Origin: Bacillota bacterium
GTDB lineage: Bacteria > Bacillota > Clostridia > Lachnospirales > Lachnospiraceae
Length of the DNA stretch: 64,000 bases
NCBI GenBank assembly: GCA_023391695.1
Contig: JAEWAK010000037.1
Coordinates: 1-64,000, forward strand
Direction of reading: 5' to 3'
The first letter of the stretch is position 1. Every line of letters begins with the position of its first letter. A program made the position numbers and the translations under genes. Below are positions 51,133 to 60,320 of the stretch, one piece after another. The notes under the pieces are model-generated. The model was not told the origin of the DNA, did no database searches, and saw only the letters and a list, made by a program, of their open reading frames with translations.

Positions 51133-52077
51133 TTACCTTGCCGTCTCAATGAAACCGGATAATTCCCGGTTAAGCCCCGCAATCTTACTCTCCATTCCGG
51201 CCTGCATCTGTTCCAATTTTCGCAGAACACTGCTTACTTCTTCCTTTACCCGCTGTACACTGTCCATGGAATCATGAATGCGGGATTGGACCACCCAGTC
51301 GGAGATAAGTCCGTCAAAGAAAAAGTCCGCAAATTTTGCAAAACCTTCAATCTCAATATGAATCTCTGATGTAATTTTTATATCCGCCAGTTCCGTCCGA
51401 AAGCTGTTTAAGGAAGACTGTATCTGGGAGGCCGCATCCCTGGCATCATCAATGTGGGAATGTTTTATCATGTTGGTAATCAATCCGCCTCCGCCTATCA
51501 TATCCCAGGTTCCCCAGCCCTCTGCGCTGTCAAGGCTTGACTCGGCGCTGCCTATCTGGTTCATGACCCGGTTTCCGGCTAATACGGCCTCTTTTATTTC
51601 CTTAAGGTTGGATTTATAAAGGGCAATGTCATCTTCTAATTGAAAGATTTTCTGAAAGTCTGTTACGCCGCTTTCCTTCATGGTATTATACTTTCTCTTA
51701 TACAACTGGTGATACCTGGCTTCGTAATTTTCATACTGTCTTTTTTCCTCTCCCAGTTTCGAAATCTGATACTTTGTATCCTCAATCTGTTTAGAATTAT
51801 CCTCCAATTTAAGCCTTGCTGCCAGGGCTTCCTGCCGTTCCTTTTCAGCCTGTTCTTCCCTGCTTCCCAAAATAGTATAAAAGAGGGCCGCCAGGCTTTT
51901 TTTATTTAAATTCTCCACATCTGCTTCTTCTTTCTCCGAAACTTTTTGCAGTTCCTCATTTTTCCCTTCCAGCTCTCTTAATTGCTCCTGAAGGCTTCCT
52001 AACATGGATTCGATTTTTTCATAGCGGTGCATTCCCTGCTTTAATTCTTCCAGTTCCACATTCATTTCTTCAAACAT
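51133..52077 (-). CDS. Coiled-coil protein of unknown function
   Basis: A 314-residue soluble protein, not recognised. Residues 1-160 are a long heptad-rich helix (ELKQGMHRYEKIESMLGSLQ onward) interrupted by KSLAALFYTILGSREEQAEK. A central Gly/Trp segment EGWGTWDMIGGGGLITNMIK (about 187-206) is followed by more helix to the end. There is no signal or membrane segment. The ATG at 52077 follows GATGGGAGTTAAAT; fifteen upstream codons are unsupported. It stands alone between the T-box leader and a terminator. The hairpin-like helix arrangement recalls membrane-remodelling or scaffold proteins, but this is only a resemblance. Confidence 0.75.
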   Translation of the reverse strand: MFEEMNVELEELKQGMHRYEKIESMLGSLQEQLRELEGKNEELQKVSEKEEADVENLNKKSLAALFYTILGSREEQAEKERQEALAARLKLEDNSKQIEDTKYQISKLGEEKRQYENYEARYHQLYKRKYNTMKESGVTDFQKIFQLEDDIALYKSNLKEIKEAVLAGNRVMNQIGSAESSLDSAEGWGTWDMIGGGGLITNMIKHSHIDDARDAASQIQSSLNSFRTELADIKITSEIHIEIEGFAKFADFFFDGLISDWVVQSRIHDSMDSVQRVKEEVSSVLRKLEQMQAGMESKIAGLNRELSGFIETAR

Positions 52078-52299
52078 ATTTAACTCCCATCCGTCCGTTA
52101 TCCGGACCCTTATAGCATTCATATCTCTTTTTTCTGTACAGGGCTGCCTTACGGTTCTGCTTTATCAGGTGCAATACGAATACCATAATTATTTACAGTT
52201 TACTTATCCATTATAAGCCCACCCTAAAGGTTATTCAAGAAATGGCTGGATTTTTAACCGGATCTTTTACAATCTTTAACCATATTTTAAGATAAAGTT

Positions 52300-52371
52300 A
52301 AAAAGTGACCTGCATTTCACAGCTTCTTTCTTTATCCGCTTAGATAAAGAAAGATCGGAAATGCAGATCAC
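52300..52371 (-). terminator. Terminator after the GH4 gene
   Basis: Outer stem CTGCATTTC/GAAATGCAG with flanking GTGA/TCAC and inner stem CTTTCTTTATC/GATAAAGAAAG, followed on the minus strand by TTTTT. The remaining part of the 356-bp gap 52078-52433 shows nothing else. Confidence 0.82.
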
Positions 52372-52433
52372 ATTTTTCTGCAAACATATGGGGGCTTTTA
52401 CAGCAGTCACCAGTTGACAGGGCTGACCTATAT

Positions 52434-53831
52434 TTATTTATTCCATTCCTTCGGCAAATACTTTATCGTATTATGTATCATATCTTCCGCAAGTTTCTCT
52501 GCCTCTGCCTCAGAAGCTCTTCCCTTTACCAGCGGGTCATTTAAGAATGCTTTCACAACCAGGGATTTATCATGGGTTAATGCAGCCTTTAATACCGTAT
52601 CATGGTTCTCCACATGAGGTTTTACCAGGTTTAATACCTTTTCAGGCAAAGTCCCTGCAATGATCGGACGGATGGAATCCCGTTCAAATACTGCATTCGT
52701 CTCAACCACATCACCAACCTTAAGATTGGTGATCTGCAGATTTCTATTGGGGATATTTACATTACTGATCACCCTTTCCAGTCCGCACAAGGCTTTAATT
52801 AAAAGGATTCCTTCCTCACCGGAGGGTTTTAGCTCCACTTCTTCACCATTAACAAGCCTCTGGCTCTTTTCAAGACGTTTTTTTAAGTCCTCTTTTCTCC
52901 AGGCAACCGTGGTCAGGGCAAAATTCCATTCTTTTACGGTTTCCGGATCCTTTAAGTATTCTTCACCCGGCATGAATTCGGCCAGATGGCGGTCCCCTGC
53001 CGCAGCAATCAATCCATATTTACGGAACAGGTCGAATTTAACCCTGTGACGGCAGTCAAACATATTGTTTGCCCAGTTATTATCGTTTTCATGGTAGCCT
53101 TCTTCAAAATGGCTGTCAATATAATCCCGGTATACCGGAAAGAGGTCAATCCCTTTATAGGAGGCATGGTCAAACCAGGTAAAATGGTTGATACCTAAAA
53201 CATTCACATAAATATCTGCCCGGTTAATATCCTGAAGCCCCAGGGATTCCTCCGTAATATGTTTTAACAGCTTCTGGGTGCCGAATACTTCATGGCAGCA
53301 GCCAAATGCTTTGATTTCGGGAAATACATGATACAGTGTCTTTACGCACAGGGACATGGGATTCGTATAATTGATGACCCAGGCTTTGGGTGCATATGCT
53401 TTGATTGCCTCTGCAATTTCCGTAAACATGGGGATGGTGCGGAGTGCGCGGATTATGCCGCCGGGTCCTGCCGTGTCGCCTACGGACTGGTAGATTAAAA
53501 GGCGTTCCGGAAGATGTACATCGCTCTCCATTTCATCAAAGGTACCCGGTAAAATCGAAATAATGATGAAGTCAGTACCCGTTAATGCCTCCTTAAGATC
53601 GGAAGCCACCGTATACTTCCATTTTCCGCAGGTATCTTCCCTGTCATTGAGCCGGTTCCCGATAATTTGGTTACTGCCTGCTGCGTTCTCATCCAGATCA
53701 TACAAACAGATCGTTCCGCTTAAGGCCGGTTCCAATGCCAGATCCGTCATGAAGGTCCATGCCCAGCCTCTGGAACCGCCGCCGATATAGGCTATTCGTA
53801 AATCTTTCACTTTACTGTTCTGATATTCCAT
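52434..53831 (-). CDS. Glycoside hydrolase family 4 protein, probable alpha-galacturonidase (LplD-like)
   Basis: A 465-residue GH4 enzyme, which cleaves glycosides by an NAD- and Mn-dependent oxidation/elimination route. The Rossmann start is IAYIGGGSRGWAW (about 13-25). The metal Cys/His region reads GCCHEVFG, and NVLGINHFTWF and GRDxxxD-like AAGDRHLAEF follow. The CHEV form is that of LplD-type alpha-galacturonidases and alpha-glucuronidases rather than maltose-6-phosphate hydrolases. AAAGGAGAGGACAAA precedes the ATG. Divergent from the AraC regulator gene, it probably works on pectic or glucuronoxylan oligosaccharides. Confidence 0.82.
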   Translation of the reverse strand: MEYQNSKVKDLRIAYIGGGSRGWAWTFMTDLALEPALSGTICLYDLDENAAGSNQIIGNRLNDREDTCGKWKYTVASDLKEALTGTDFIIISILPGTFDEMESDVHLPERLLIYQSVGDTAGPGGIIRALRTIPMFTEIAEAIKAYAPKAWVINYTNPMSLCVKTLYHVFPEIKAFGCCHEVFGTQKLLKHITEESLGLQDINRADIYVNVLGINHFTWFDHASYKGIDLFPVYRDYIDSHFEEGYHENDNNWANNMFDCRHRVKFDLFRKYGLIAAAGDRHLAEFMPGEEYLKDPETVKEWNFALTTVAWRKEDLKKRLEKSQRLVNGEEVELKPSGEEGILLIKALCGLERVISNVNIPNRNLQITNLKVGDVVETNAVFERDSIRPIIAGTLPEKVLNLVKPHVENHDTVLKAALTHDKSLVVKAFLNDPLVKGRASEAEAEKLAEDMIHNTIKYLPKEWNK

Positions 53832-54082
53832 TTTGTCCTCTCCTTTACTCCTGTCCGTGTGCCGGCAGGCACCCGGTTCAGGATCTGCCGAAATTAGCTA
53901 AGTTTTTTATTTCCCTTGGTATTATGTTTATGCTAGACATTATAATATAATATGGTATAATAATCTTATAAAATATTGCTTGTTTTTGATTATTTTCAAA
54001 CTATATTGACTAACCTGTGTGGATAATTATATTCACGAATTATATCCATGATATATTGAGAAATTATATGGAGGTATATTTT

Positions 54083-54988
54083 ATGAGACGAATCGTATTT
54101 GAAGAAACCATGGACGGCATCTGCATTGACCGGATTATCCGTGACTATGAATATAACATGCCCTCAAAGCATGTTCACGATGAATATGAAATCTATTACC
54201 TGCTGGAAGGGGAACGCTACTATTTTATAGAAAACCAGACTTATCTCGTAAAAGAGGGAAGTATTGTTTTCATAAATAAAGGCCAGATCCATAAAACCGG
54301 CGTAGCCGGCGGTAAGTCTTACCACGACCGTATTCTGATTGAACTAAAAGCGGAACCCTTTCAAACCTTCCTCTCATCCTCCTGCGGTATTTCCCTTTCC
54401 CAGTTTTTCGCTTCCAATTACGGGGTGTTAAAACTGGACAGCAGCGGGCAGCATTATGTGAAGTCCCTGCTTTTGGGTATTGCGGAAGAACTGCATCAAA
54501 AACAGCCCCATTACACCGCCATGGCCATGATGAAACTAAGCTCCCTCCTGGTCTACGCTTTCAGGACTAATCTGCGGGATAATGCCGAACAGGTTTCAAG
54601 CCTTGCCAAGACAGCAAAACACAAGAAGGTCAGTGAAGTCGCTTCCTATATCATGTCCCATTCCACGGAAGCCAGGTCCTTAGACGACCTGGCCAAACGT
54701 TTTTATATCAGCAAATGCTATCTCAGCCGTATATTTAAGGAAGTGACCAGTTTTACCGTGAGCGAATATATCAACATAAACCGTATCCAGAAAGCCCAGC
54801 AATTGCTTTTAGATACGGATTTAAGCATTACGGAAATCGCCGCTTCCTTAGGTTATGAAAGTATTACCTATTTTGAAAAGGTATTTTCCAACTTTACGGA
54901 AACCTCTCCCTTAAAGTACCGTAAGCAATATAGAAAAATGGCACAGCCCATCCGGGAAAAAAAGACAGAGCAGGAAGGAAATTCCTGA
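54083..54988 (+). CDS. AraC-family transcriptional regulator
   Basis: A 301-residue regulator with an N-terminal cupin sensor (HVHDEYEIYYLLEGERYYFI, then GSIVFINKGQIHKT; residues 28-80). Two C-terminal helix-turn-helix units follow (SLDDLAKRFYISKCYLSRIF, then ITEIAASLGYESITYFEKVF; residues 195-285). The ATG at 54083 follows GGAGGTATATTTT; an upstream 22-codon extension is unsupported. It sits between the divergent GH4 gene and the convergent GH43 operon and probably activates both on sensing an oligosaccharide. Confidence 0.92.
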   Translation: MRRIVFEETMDGICIDRIIRDYEYNMPSKHVHDEYEIYYLLEGERYYFIENQTYLVKEGSIVFINKGQIHKTGVAGGKSYHDRILIELKAEPFQTFLSSSCGISLSQFFASNYGVLKLDSSGQHYVKSLLLGIAEELHQKQPHYTAMAMMKLSSLLVYAFRTNLRDNAEQVSSLAKTAKHKKVSEVASYIMSHSTEARSLDDLAKRFYISKCYLSRIFKEVTSFTVSEYININRIQKAQQLLLDTDLSITEIAASLGYESITYFEKVFSNFTETSPLKYRKQYRKMAQPIREKKTEQEGNS

Positions 54989-55009
54989 CCTCACAGCCTA
55001 TGCCGGCTC

Positions 55010-56569
55010 TTATTCCGATTCCTTTACATTTTCATAAAGAAAATAGTCAAAATCCGCAGGGCATCCTCCTCCGGTCATATCATGGCAATACATTCCGAAG
55101 TGTGCTCCGGTAAAACCACGGCAGTGTTCATCCGTGAGAATTTCCGTGGATATATTACCGGCCGCTTCTTCCCAGTCTGACAAATCCCGGGAATAGGAAA
55201 ACACAGCTTTCTCTCCCCACTCGCCGGTCTCTATCCTAAGATATAAGGGGCCTTTACTTTTTAGCGGAACCGGAGGGATCTCATCGGTAATGACACCCCC
55301 GTCGCTTTTTAACAGCACAAGGACTTCCTGTCCTGTTTCATCCACCGTCTTGCCGAACAGATAAAAGTTCATGGCATCATAAAAATAGGTCAGTCCGGCC
55401 AGCTGTTCCGGAAGGGAAGGATTAAATTCCATGGCTGTCTCTGCCCATACCTGGTATTCACTTTGTTTTACACAGACCATGGTAACCCTGTGGAGGGAAT
55501 TCATGGATTCCTGTCCGTAAAGGCGCAGGTATCCCTTTCTTTCCTGTAAGCTTGCCCTGTCTCCCAAGGGTAGCCTGGGGGATACATAAACTACCGAAAG
55601 CTCCTCCCCGTTAAAATCATCCCTGACCGGTCTGTCCGGAAACGGATGCTCTTTTGAACCGGCAGGTTCTTCTACGTATTCTGCTGCCTGTCTGCCGCCA
55701 TGGGAAAGTCTTAACCAGCCGTCTTCACTCCAGTAAACTTTCTGGATTGCCGTCTCCCTTCCAAGCAGGCAGGAAGTACTTCCTTTCGGCGGTCTTGCAC
55801 ATAGATGTACCATGTACCACTCTTTGTCAGGCGTATCGGTAAAATCTGCATGCCCGCATTTTTTAAGGTTTCCCTCATCCTCACTTTTCGAGGTAAGCAT
55901 GGGATTCTGTGGATCTGTTTCATAAGGCCCCCAGACCGACCTGGCCCTTGCCTGGGTAACACAGTGCCCGTAACCGGTTCCGCCTTCCGCCACAATGAGA
56001 TAATACCAGTCACCGATACGGTACAGGTGGGGACCTTCCGTAAATCCGGCCTCCGTTCCCTGATATATATTCCTGATTTCTCCGGTCAGTTTTTTGTTTA
56101 CCGGATCATATTCCTGCAATAATATGCCTTTAAATCCGTTTCTCATATTTACCAGATATTTTTTCCCGTCCCTGTCATGGAAAAGGGAGGGATCAAATCC
56201 GGTACTGTTTAAATAAACCGGTTCCGACCATTCGCCCCGTATATCCGTTGTCTGGACCATGTAATTGTGATTGTTGTAATAACGGCCTTTTTTCGTCTTC
56301 ACATCGGTATAAACCAGATAAAAAATACCGTTGTCATAACTCAGGCACGGTGCCCAGATTCCCCCCGAGGCGGGATCCCCGATCATATTTAACTGACTTA
56401 TCCGGTTAAGGGGTGAAGGAAGCTGTTCCCAATGTTTTAAATCCCTGGAGTGAAATAATTTAACACCGGGCCACCATTCAAAGGTAGAGGTGGCAATATA
56501 ATAATCTTCCCCCACCCGGATTATACTGGGATCCGGGCAAAATCCCCTTAAAATTGGGTTCTGAATCAT
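55010..56569 (-). CDS. Glycoside hydrolase family 43 beta-xylosidase/arabinofuranosidase
   Basis: A 519-residue cytoplasmic GH43 enzyme. The five-bladed propeller (1-300) carries the general base Asp in GFCPDPSIIRVGEDYYIATS, a second Asp in FDPSLFHDRDG and the acid Glu in GFTEGPHLY. A C-terminal concanavalin-like domain (310-519) is usual for XynB-type enzymes. It releases xylose or arabinose from short oligosaccharides. It is the last gene of the transporter operon, six bases after the permease gene, so it probably acts on what that transporter imports. Confidence 0.9.
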   Translation of the reverse strand: MIQNPILRGFCPDPSIIRVGEDYYIATSTFEWWPGVKLFHSRDLKHWEQLPSPLNRISQLNMIGDPASGGIWAPCLSYDNGIFYLVYTDVKTKKGRYYNNHNYMVQTTDIRGEWSEPVYLNSTGFDPSLFHDRDGKKYLVNMRNGFKGILLQEYDPVNKKLTGEIRNIYQGTEAGFTEGPHLYRIGDWYYLIVAEGGTGYGHCVTQARARSVWGPYETDPQNPMLTSKSEDEGNLKKCGHADFTDTPDKEWYMVHLCARPPKGSTSCLLGRETAIQKVYWSEDGWLRLSHGGRQAAEYVEEPAGSKEHPFPDRPVRDDFNGEELSVVYVSPRLPLGDRASLQERKGYLRLYGQESMNSLHRVTMVCVKQSEYQVWAETAMEFNPSLPEQLAGLTYFYDAMNFYLFGKTVDETGQEVLVLLKSDGGVITDEIPPVPLKSKGPLYLRIETGEWGEKAVFSYSRDLSDWEEAAGNISTEILTDEHCRGFTGAHFGMYCHDMTGGGCPADFDYFLYENVKESE

Positions 56570-56574
56570 AGTTT

Positions 56575-57423
56575 CTATCCTTTCAATCCGCTGGTGCTGA
56601 TACCTTCCGTCAGATACCTGTTAAAGAACAGGAATATTAAAAATACCGGTATCAGGGATAAGGTTGACATTGCAAACATGGAACCGTAATCGGTCCGGGA
56701 GGAAGAATCCGCAAAGAGCTTTAAGGCTATGGATACGGTATAGGACTGGGGTTTGCTTAAATAAACCAGAGGCCCCTGGAAATCATCCCACTTCCAGTAA
56801 AACTGAATAATAATGGTGGTAATAACCGCCGGTTTTAACAACGGCAGAATAATGTAGGAAAAAATTCCGTATTTGCTGCAGCCGTCTACAAATGCAGCCT
56901 CGTCCAGTTCCCTTGGTATACCGGCCATAAACTGCATCATCTGGTAAATGAAAAATGCCTGGCCTAAGAAATGAGGCAGTACCAGCGGTATGATGGACGG
57001 AACCAGTCCCATGGAATTGTACATAACATACTGGGGAATCAAAAGTACCTGTCCGGGCAGCAATAAGGTCATAATCATAAGGGTAAAGAGTAATTTTCTT
57101 CCCAGGTATTTAAGCCTCGAAAAGGAATAGGCGATACAGGCGGAACTTAACACCGTAGCCGCCGTGGAAATTCCCGCTATAATAAACGAATTGGCAAAGA
57201 AGGTACGAAAGCTGGTTCCGCCAAAGCCCTTAAAACCCCTAGCGAAATTATCCCATCTCCAGTTAGGGGGAATCAGATTTAGGGAACCATTGAGTATTTC
57301 GGCATTGTTCTTAAGGGATCCGCTGATCATCCATAAAACCGGATAAACCATAATAAATCCTCCGATAAGAACCAAGATATGATATATATATTTATTCAGT
57401 ATTTTCTTAAGTTTCGAATTCAT
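56575..57423 (-). CDS. Carbohydrate ABC transporter permease (MalG type)
   Basis: A 282-residue permease with six hydrophobic segments and the EAA coupling loop GIPRELDEAAFVDGCSKYGI then FSYIILPLLKP (about 178-208). The C-terminus ends RYLTEGISTSGLKG as MalG/UgpE-type subunits do. It pairs with the MalF-type permease 15 bp upstream. No ATPase gene is in the locus; a shared MsmX/UgpC-type ATPase elsewhere is usual for such systems in Firmicutes. Confidence 0.92.
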   Translation of the reverse strand: MNSKLKKILNKYIYHILVLIGGFIMVYPVLWMISGSLKNNAEILNGSLNLIPPNWRWDNFARGFKGFGGTSFRTFFANSFIIAGISTAATVLSSACIAYSFSRLKYLGRKLLFTLMIMTLLLPGQVLLIPQYVMYNSMGLVPSIIPLVLPHFLGQAFFIYQMMQFMAGIPRELDEAAFVDGCSKYGIFSYIILPLLKPAVITTIIIQFYWKWDDFQGPLVYLSKPQSYTVSIALKLFADSSSRTDYGSMFAMSTLSLIPVFLIFLFFNRYLTEGISTSGLKG

Positions 57424-57438
57424 TGCAGCATCCTCCTG

Positions 57439-58347
57439 TTAATTTCCTGCTTCACTGAACACCCAGCGCTTTGAGGTCTTAAAGATTACCAAAGTGATCA
57501 CACTCATGATTACCAGCATGACCCAGGACATTGCACTGGCATAACCCATATCATAATATTTAAAAGCATGGTCATACATATACAACGCATAGAAATTGGT
57601 TGCATCGTTAGGACCGCCCTTTGTAATGACAAAGGCCTGTGTAAAGGACATAAAAGCAGAAATCGTCTGCATAATCAGATTATAGAGAATAACCGGCGAC
57701 AATCCCGGCAAAGTAATATGCAGGAAGGCTTTGAAACGGTTTGCACCGTCAATTTTTGCTGCTTCATAATAAGTACCCGGGATTTCTTTCAGCCCGGCGG
57801 CAAATATGATCATACTGGACCCAAACTGCCAGACTGTCATAAGAATTAATGGGATCATGGCCATTCTTTGGTCTCCGAACCAGGAAACCGGCTTAATATC
57901 CACAATACCAAGGGTCTGGTTAATTAAACCATTCCTTGAAAATAACTCCTTCCACACCAAAGCAACCGCGATGCTTCCGCCGATTAAGGAAGGGACATAA
58001 AATAAGGACCTGTAAAAACCGGTCAATTTCGTTTTACGGGTTAACAGCATTGCAACCAATAAAGCAAAACACAGCTTGGAAGGAACTGAAATTATTACAT
58101 ATTTCATTGTTACTTTAAGAGACATCCAGAATCTGTCATCCTGAAACAAGCGAAAATAATTACTGGTGCCGATCCAGGATTCTTTTTGAATTAAATTATA
58201 ATCAGTAAAAGAATAATACAGGGAAGATACAATGGGGATGAGCGTAAATCCTAAAAAGCCTATAATAAACGGCAATGCAAAAACATACCCTACCGTACTC
58301 TCTTTGTAAATAAACTTTCTTACTGCGCTGTTCGTATTACTTTTCAT
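57439..58347 (-). CDS. Carbohydrate ABC transporter permease (MalF type)
   Basis: A 302-residue permease with six hydrophobic segments and the coupling loop EIPGTYYEAAKIDGANRFKA then FLHITLPGLSP (about 193-223). YVFALPFIIGFLGFTLIPIV marks the first membrane helix. AAGGAGGCTCCAAA precedes the ATG. A long stem-loop (58385-58443) separates it from the upstream binding-protein gene, probably lowering permease expression relative to the binding protein. It forms a heterodimer with the MalG-type subunit. Confidence 0.92.
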   Translation of the reverse strand: MKSNTNSAVRKFIYKESTVGYVFALPFIIGFLGFTLIPIVSSLYYSFTDYNLIQKESWIGTSNYFRLFQDDRFWMSLKVTMKYVIISVPSKLCFALLVAMLLTRKTKLTGFYRSLFYVPSLIGGSIAVALVWKELFSRNGLINQTLGIVDIKPVSWFGDQRMAMIPLILMTVWQFGSSMIIFAAGLKEIPGTYYEAAKIDGANRFKAFLHITLPGLSPVILYNLIMQTISAFMSFTQAFVITKGGPNDATNFYALYMYDHAFKYYDMGYASAMSWVMLVIMSVITLVIFKTSKRWVFSEAGN

Positions 58348-58384
58348 TTTGGAGCCTCCTTATTTCCGCTTAAAAAGTATCATT

Positions 58385-58443
58385 TGATTGCATTAGAACT
58401 CTTGACTATTATTATCATAGTAAAGAGTTCTAATCAGCAATCA
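58385..58443 (-). terminator. Long intergenic stem-loop between binding-protein and permease genes
   Basis: TGATTGC, ATTAGAACTCTT and ACTAT pair with ATAGT, AAGAGTTCTAAT and GCAATCA, giving about 24 pairs with small bulges. There is no strong T-run. It probably stabilises the upstream message or terminates only partly. Confidence 0.7.
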
Positions 58444-58463
58444 TTACATGGATTTATCGGGAT

Positions 58464-59795
58464 CTATTTAAACTCGGATACCGCAAAATCATAGAAGCCT
58501 TTTGCACCTTCATCTGCCGTAAGCTCACCGTAAATAACCTTCTGGATAATTAAATTAAAGTAATCGGTGATTGCCTGGTATGGTTCCGGGCTGACCGGAT
58601 TCGTTTCATCAACTTCGAAACTTCCGACCAGGTTAACGAACTCATTGGCGGCTACCTGTTCCGCTGCCAAATCCGAAGCCTGCGCGTCGGTTACATTTGA
58701 GAATATGGACATACCGCGTTCACCGGCTAAGACTTTATTTGCTTCTTCATCGGTCCAGAAATAATTCAGGAATTTAGCTGCTTCTTCCGGGTATTCGGCA
58801 TCCTTTGATATGCAGAACATCTGTGAGGACTGGATGGCTGCACCCGCAGGGCCGTCGGTTGTTTTTCTCGGGATCGGAGCCAGTTTTAATTCTCTGCCTG
58901 CTGCCTGTGCCAGAGAGATAAACTGGTTACTTGCTACCCAGGTCATGGCAGCTTCACCGGTTACAAGGTAATCCCCTTCAATATCCTTGATTTCAGAGAT
59001 GGCGCCGGGATCCGGATATGCTCCTGATTCCGTAAGGTCCGCCCTCATCTGGATATAATCGGTTACTAAGCTGTAATCCTCAAAACCAAGTCCGTCATTG
59101 GTAAGCGCATAGAAATTTAATTTAATATCCGACTGGGGAATACCGGATCCGCAGGCTGCCGCAAAATCATCAAATTTGGAACTTCCGAAAATCCCTAATT
59201 TTTCATGAATGGTATTACATGCGTTTGCATAATCATCCCAGGTCCAGTTCTCGGCAGGTTCCGCTACTCCCGCTTCCTGAAACATTGCGGGATCGTATGC
59301 AACACCATAGGTATTAACACCGTTGGAGATACCGATCTGCTTACCTTCATACTGGGTTGTCTTTAAGAATGCATCCGTAGTCTTGGAAGTATCAATAATA
59401 CCGGATGCGATATAGTCGTCCACAGGAACAATTTTAGTTAAATAAGCCGGGAAGTTACCGCCTAACTGGAACATATCCCATACTTTGTCCGAAGCTACCA
59501 GTGTATTAAGTTTTGTAAAGTAACCGTCATAATCATAGAATTCGTATTCAATTTTTACATTGGGATGCTGTTTCTCATACATTTCGATAACCTGGATTGT
59601 TTTATCATGACGGGCTTGTGAACCCCACCAGGCCATACGCAAAACAACCTCCTGCTCATCGGATGGTGTTTCAGCTGCGTTACCGCCTGACTGGCCGGCA
59701 CCAGTATCTGTTTTAGTTTCGCTGCCCTTACAGGCCGCTAATGACACAGTCATCAAAATAGCCAAAAATAAAGCTAATACTCTTTTAAGTTTCAT
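58464..59795 (-). CDS. Sugar ABC transporter substrate-binding lipoprotein
   Basis: A 443-residue lipoprotein of the family 1 extracellular solute-binding proteins. The signal peptide MKLKRVLALFLAILMTVSLA ends at the lipobox Cys (about 22), followed by a Gly/Thr-rich linker. VVLRMAWWGSQARHDKTIQV and AEYPEEAAKFLNYFWTDEEA are typical. It captures an oligosaccharide for the two permeases downstream. Context with GH43, GH4 and an esterase suggests xylo- or pectic oligosaccharides. AAAGAGGAGGCATTTTTT precedes the ATG. Confidence 0.92.
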   Translation of the reverse strand: MKLKRVLALFLAILMTVSLAACKGSETKTDTGAGQSGGNAAETPSDEQEVVLRMAWWGSQARHDKTIQVIEMYEKQHPNVKIEYEFYDYDGYFTKLNTLVASDKVWDMFQLGGNFPAYLTKIVPVDDYIASGIIDTSKTTDAFLKTTQYEGKQIGISNGVNTYGVAYDPAMFQEAGVAEPAENWTWDDYANACNTIHEKLGIFGSSKFDDFAAACGSGIPQSDIKLNFYALTNDGLGFEDYSLVTDYIQMRADLTESGAYPDPGAISEIKDIEGDYLVTGEAAMTWVASNQFISLAQAAGRELKLAPIPRKTTDGPAGAAIQSSQMFCISKDAEYPEEAAKFLNYFWTDEEANKVLAGERGMSIFSNVTDAQASDLAAEQVAANEFVNLVGSFEVDETNPVSPEPYQAITDYFNLIIQKVIYGELTADEGAKGFYDFAVSEFK

Positions 59796-60320
59796 AAAAA
59801 ATGCCTCCTCTTTAATTTTTATGTATTATTACACTAAAACAATACAACCAATCCTTTTTTTAGTCAATATATAACGATTATTTCCATAAAAAATTTTGAA
59901 TATATGAATTTTTACAACTATATTTACTTCCCGGCATACAGAGAAATTTGCAGACAAAAGAGATTGGTTTTAATATTTCCAAAATTATACTGCATTTTTC
60001 GACAAAAAGATAATGAATATTTTATTATATTTGTACAATATATCACCGATATTTGTTTTCCGAAAACTGCCCTCTGCCGAAAGTTCCACAAACAGGCAGG
60101 ATGCCAGAAAACTCATGGGGAATACCTGATCCGGTGCACAGGTACAATGTATTCTAAATAACTGGCCGGATAACACTGGATGAATTTCCATAGGTGACCT
60201 TCAAAAACCGCAGACGTAGCGGGCTGCGCCAAGGCTTTTTAAACGCTTCATATGAAAATTCAGACAAGTTAAACGACCAGTTAATTTAAATACCCTGTTC
60301 CAGGATTTATGGAACTTTTA
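59796..60320. promoter_or_regulatory. Control region of the sugar transporter operon
   Basis: The minus strand has -35 TTGACT (59862-59867) and -10 TATTGT (59839-59844) with a 17-bp spacer, about 45 bases before the binding-protein start. The AraC protein may act near here. The rest of this 525-bp gap holds nothing I recognise; two short frames in it look spurious. Confidence 0.6.
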
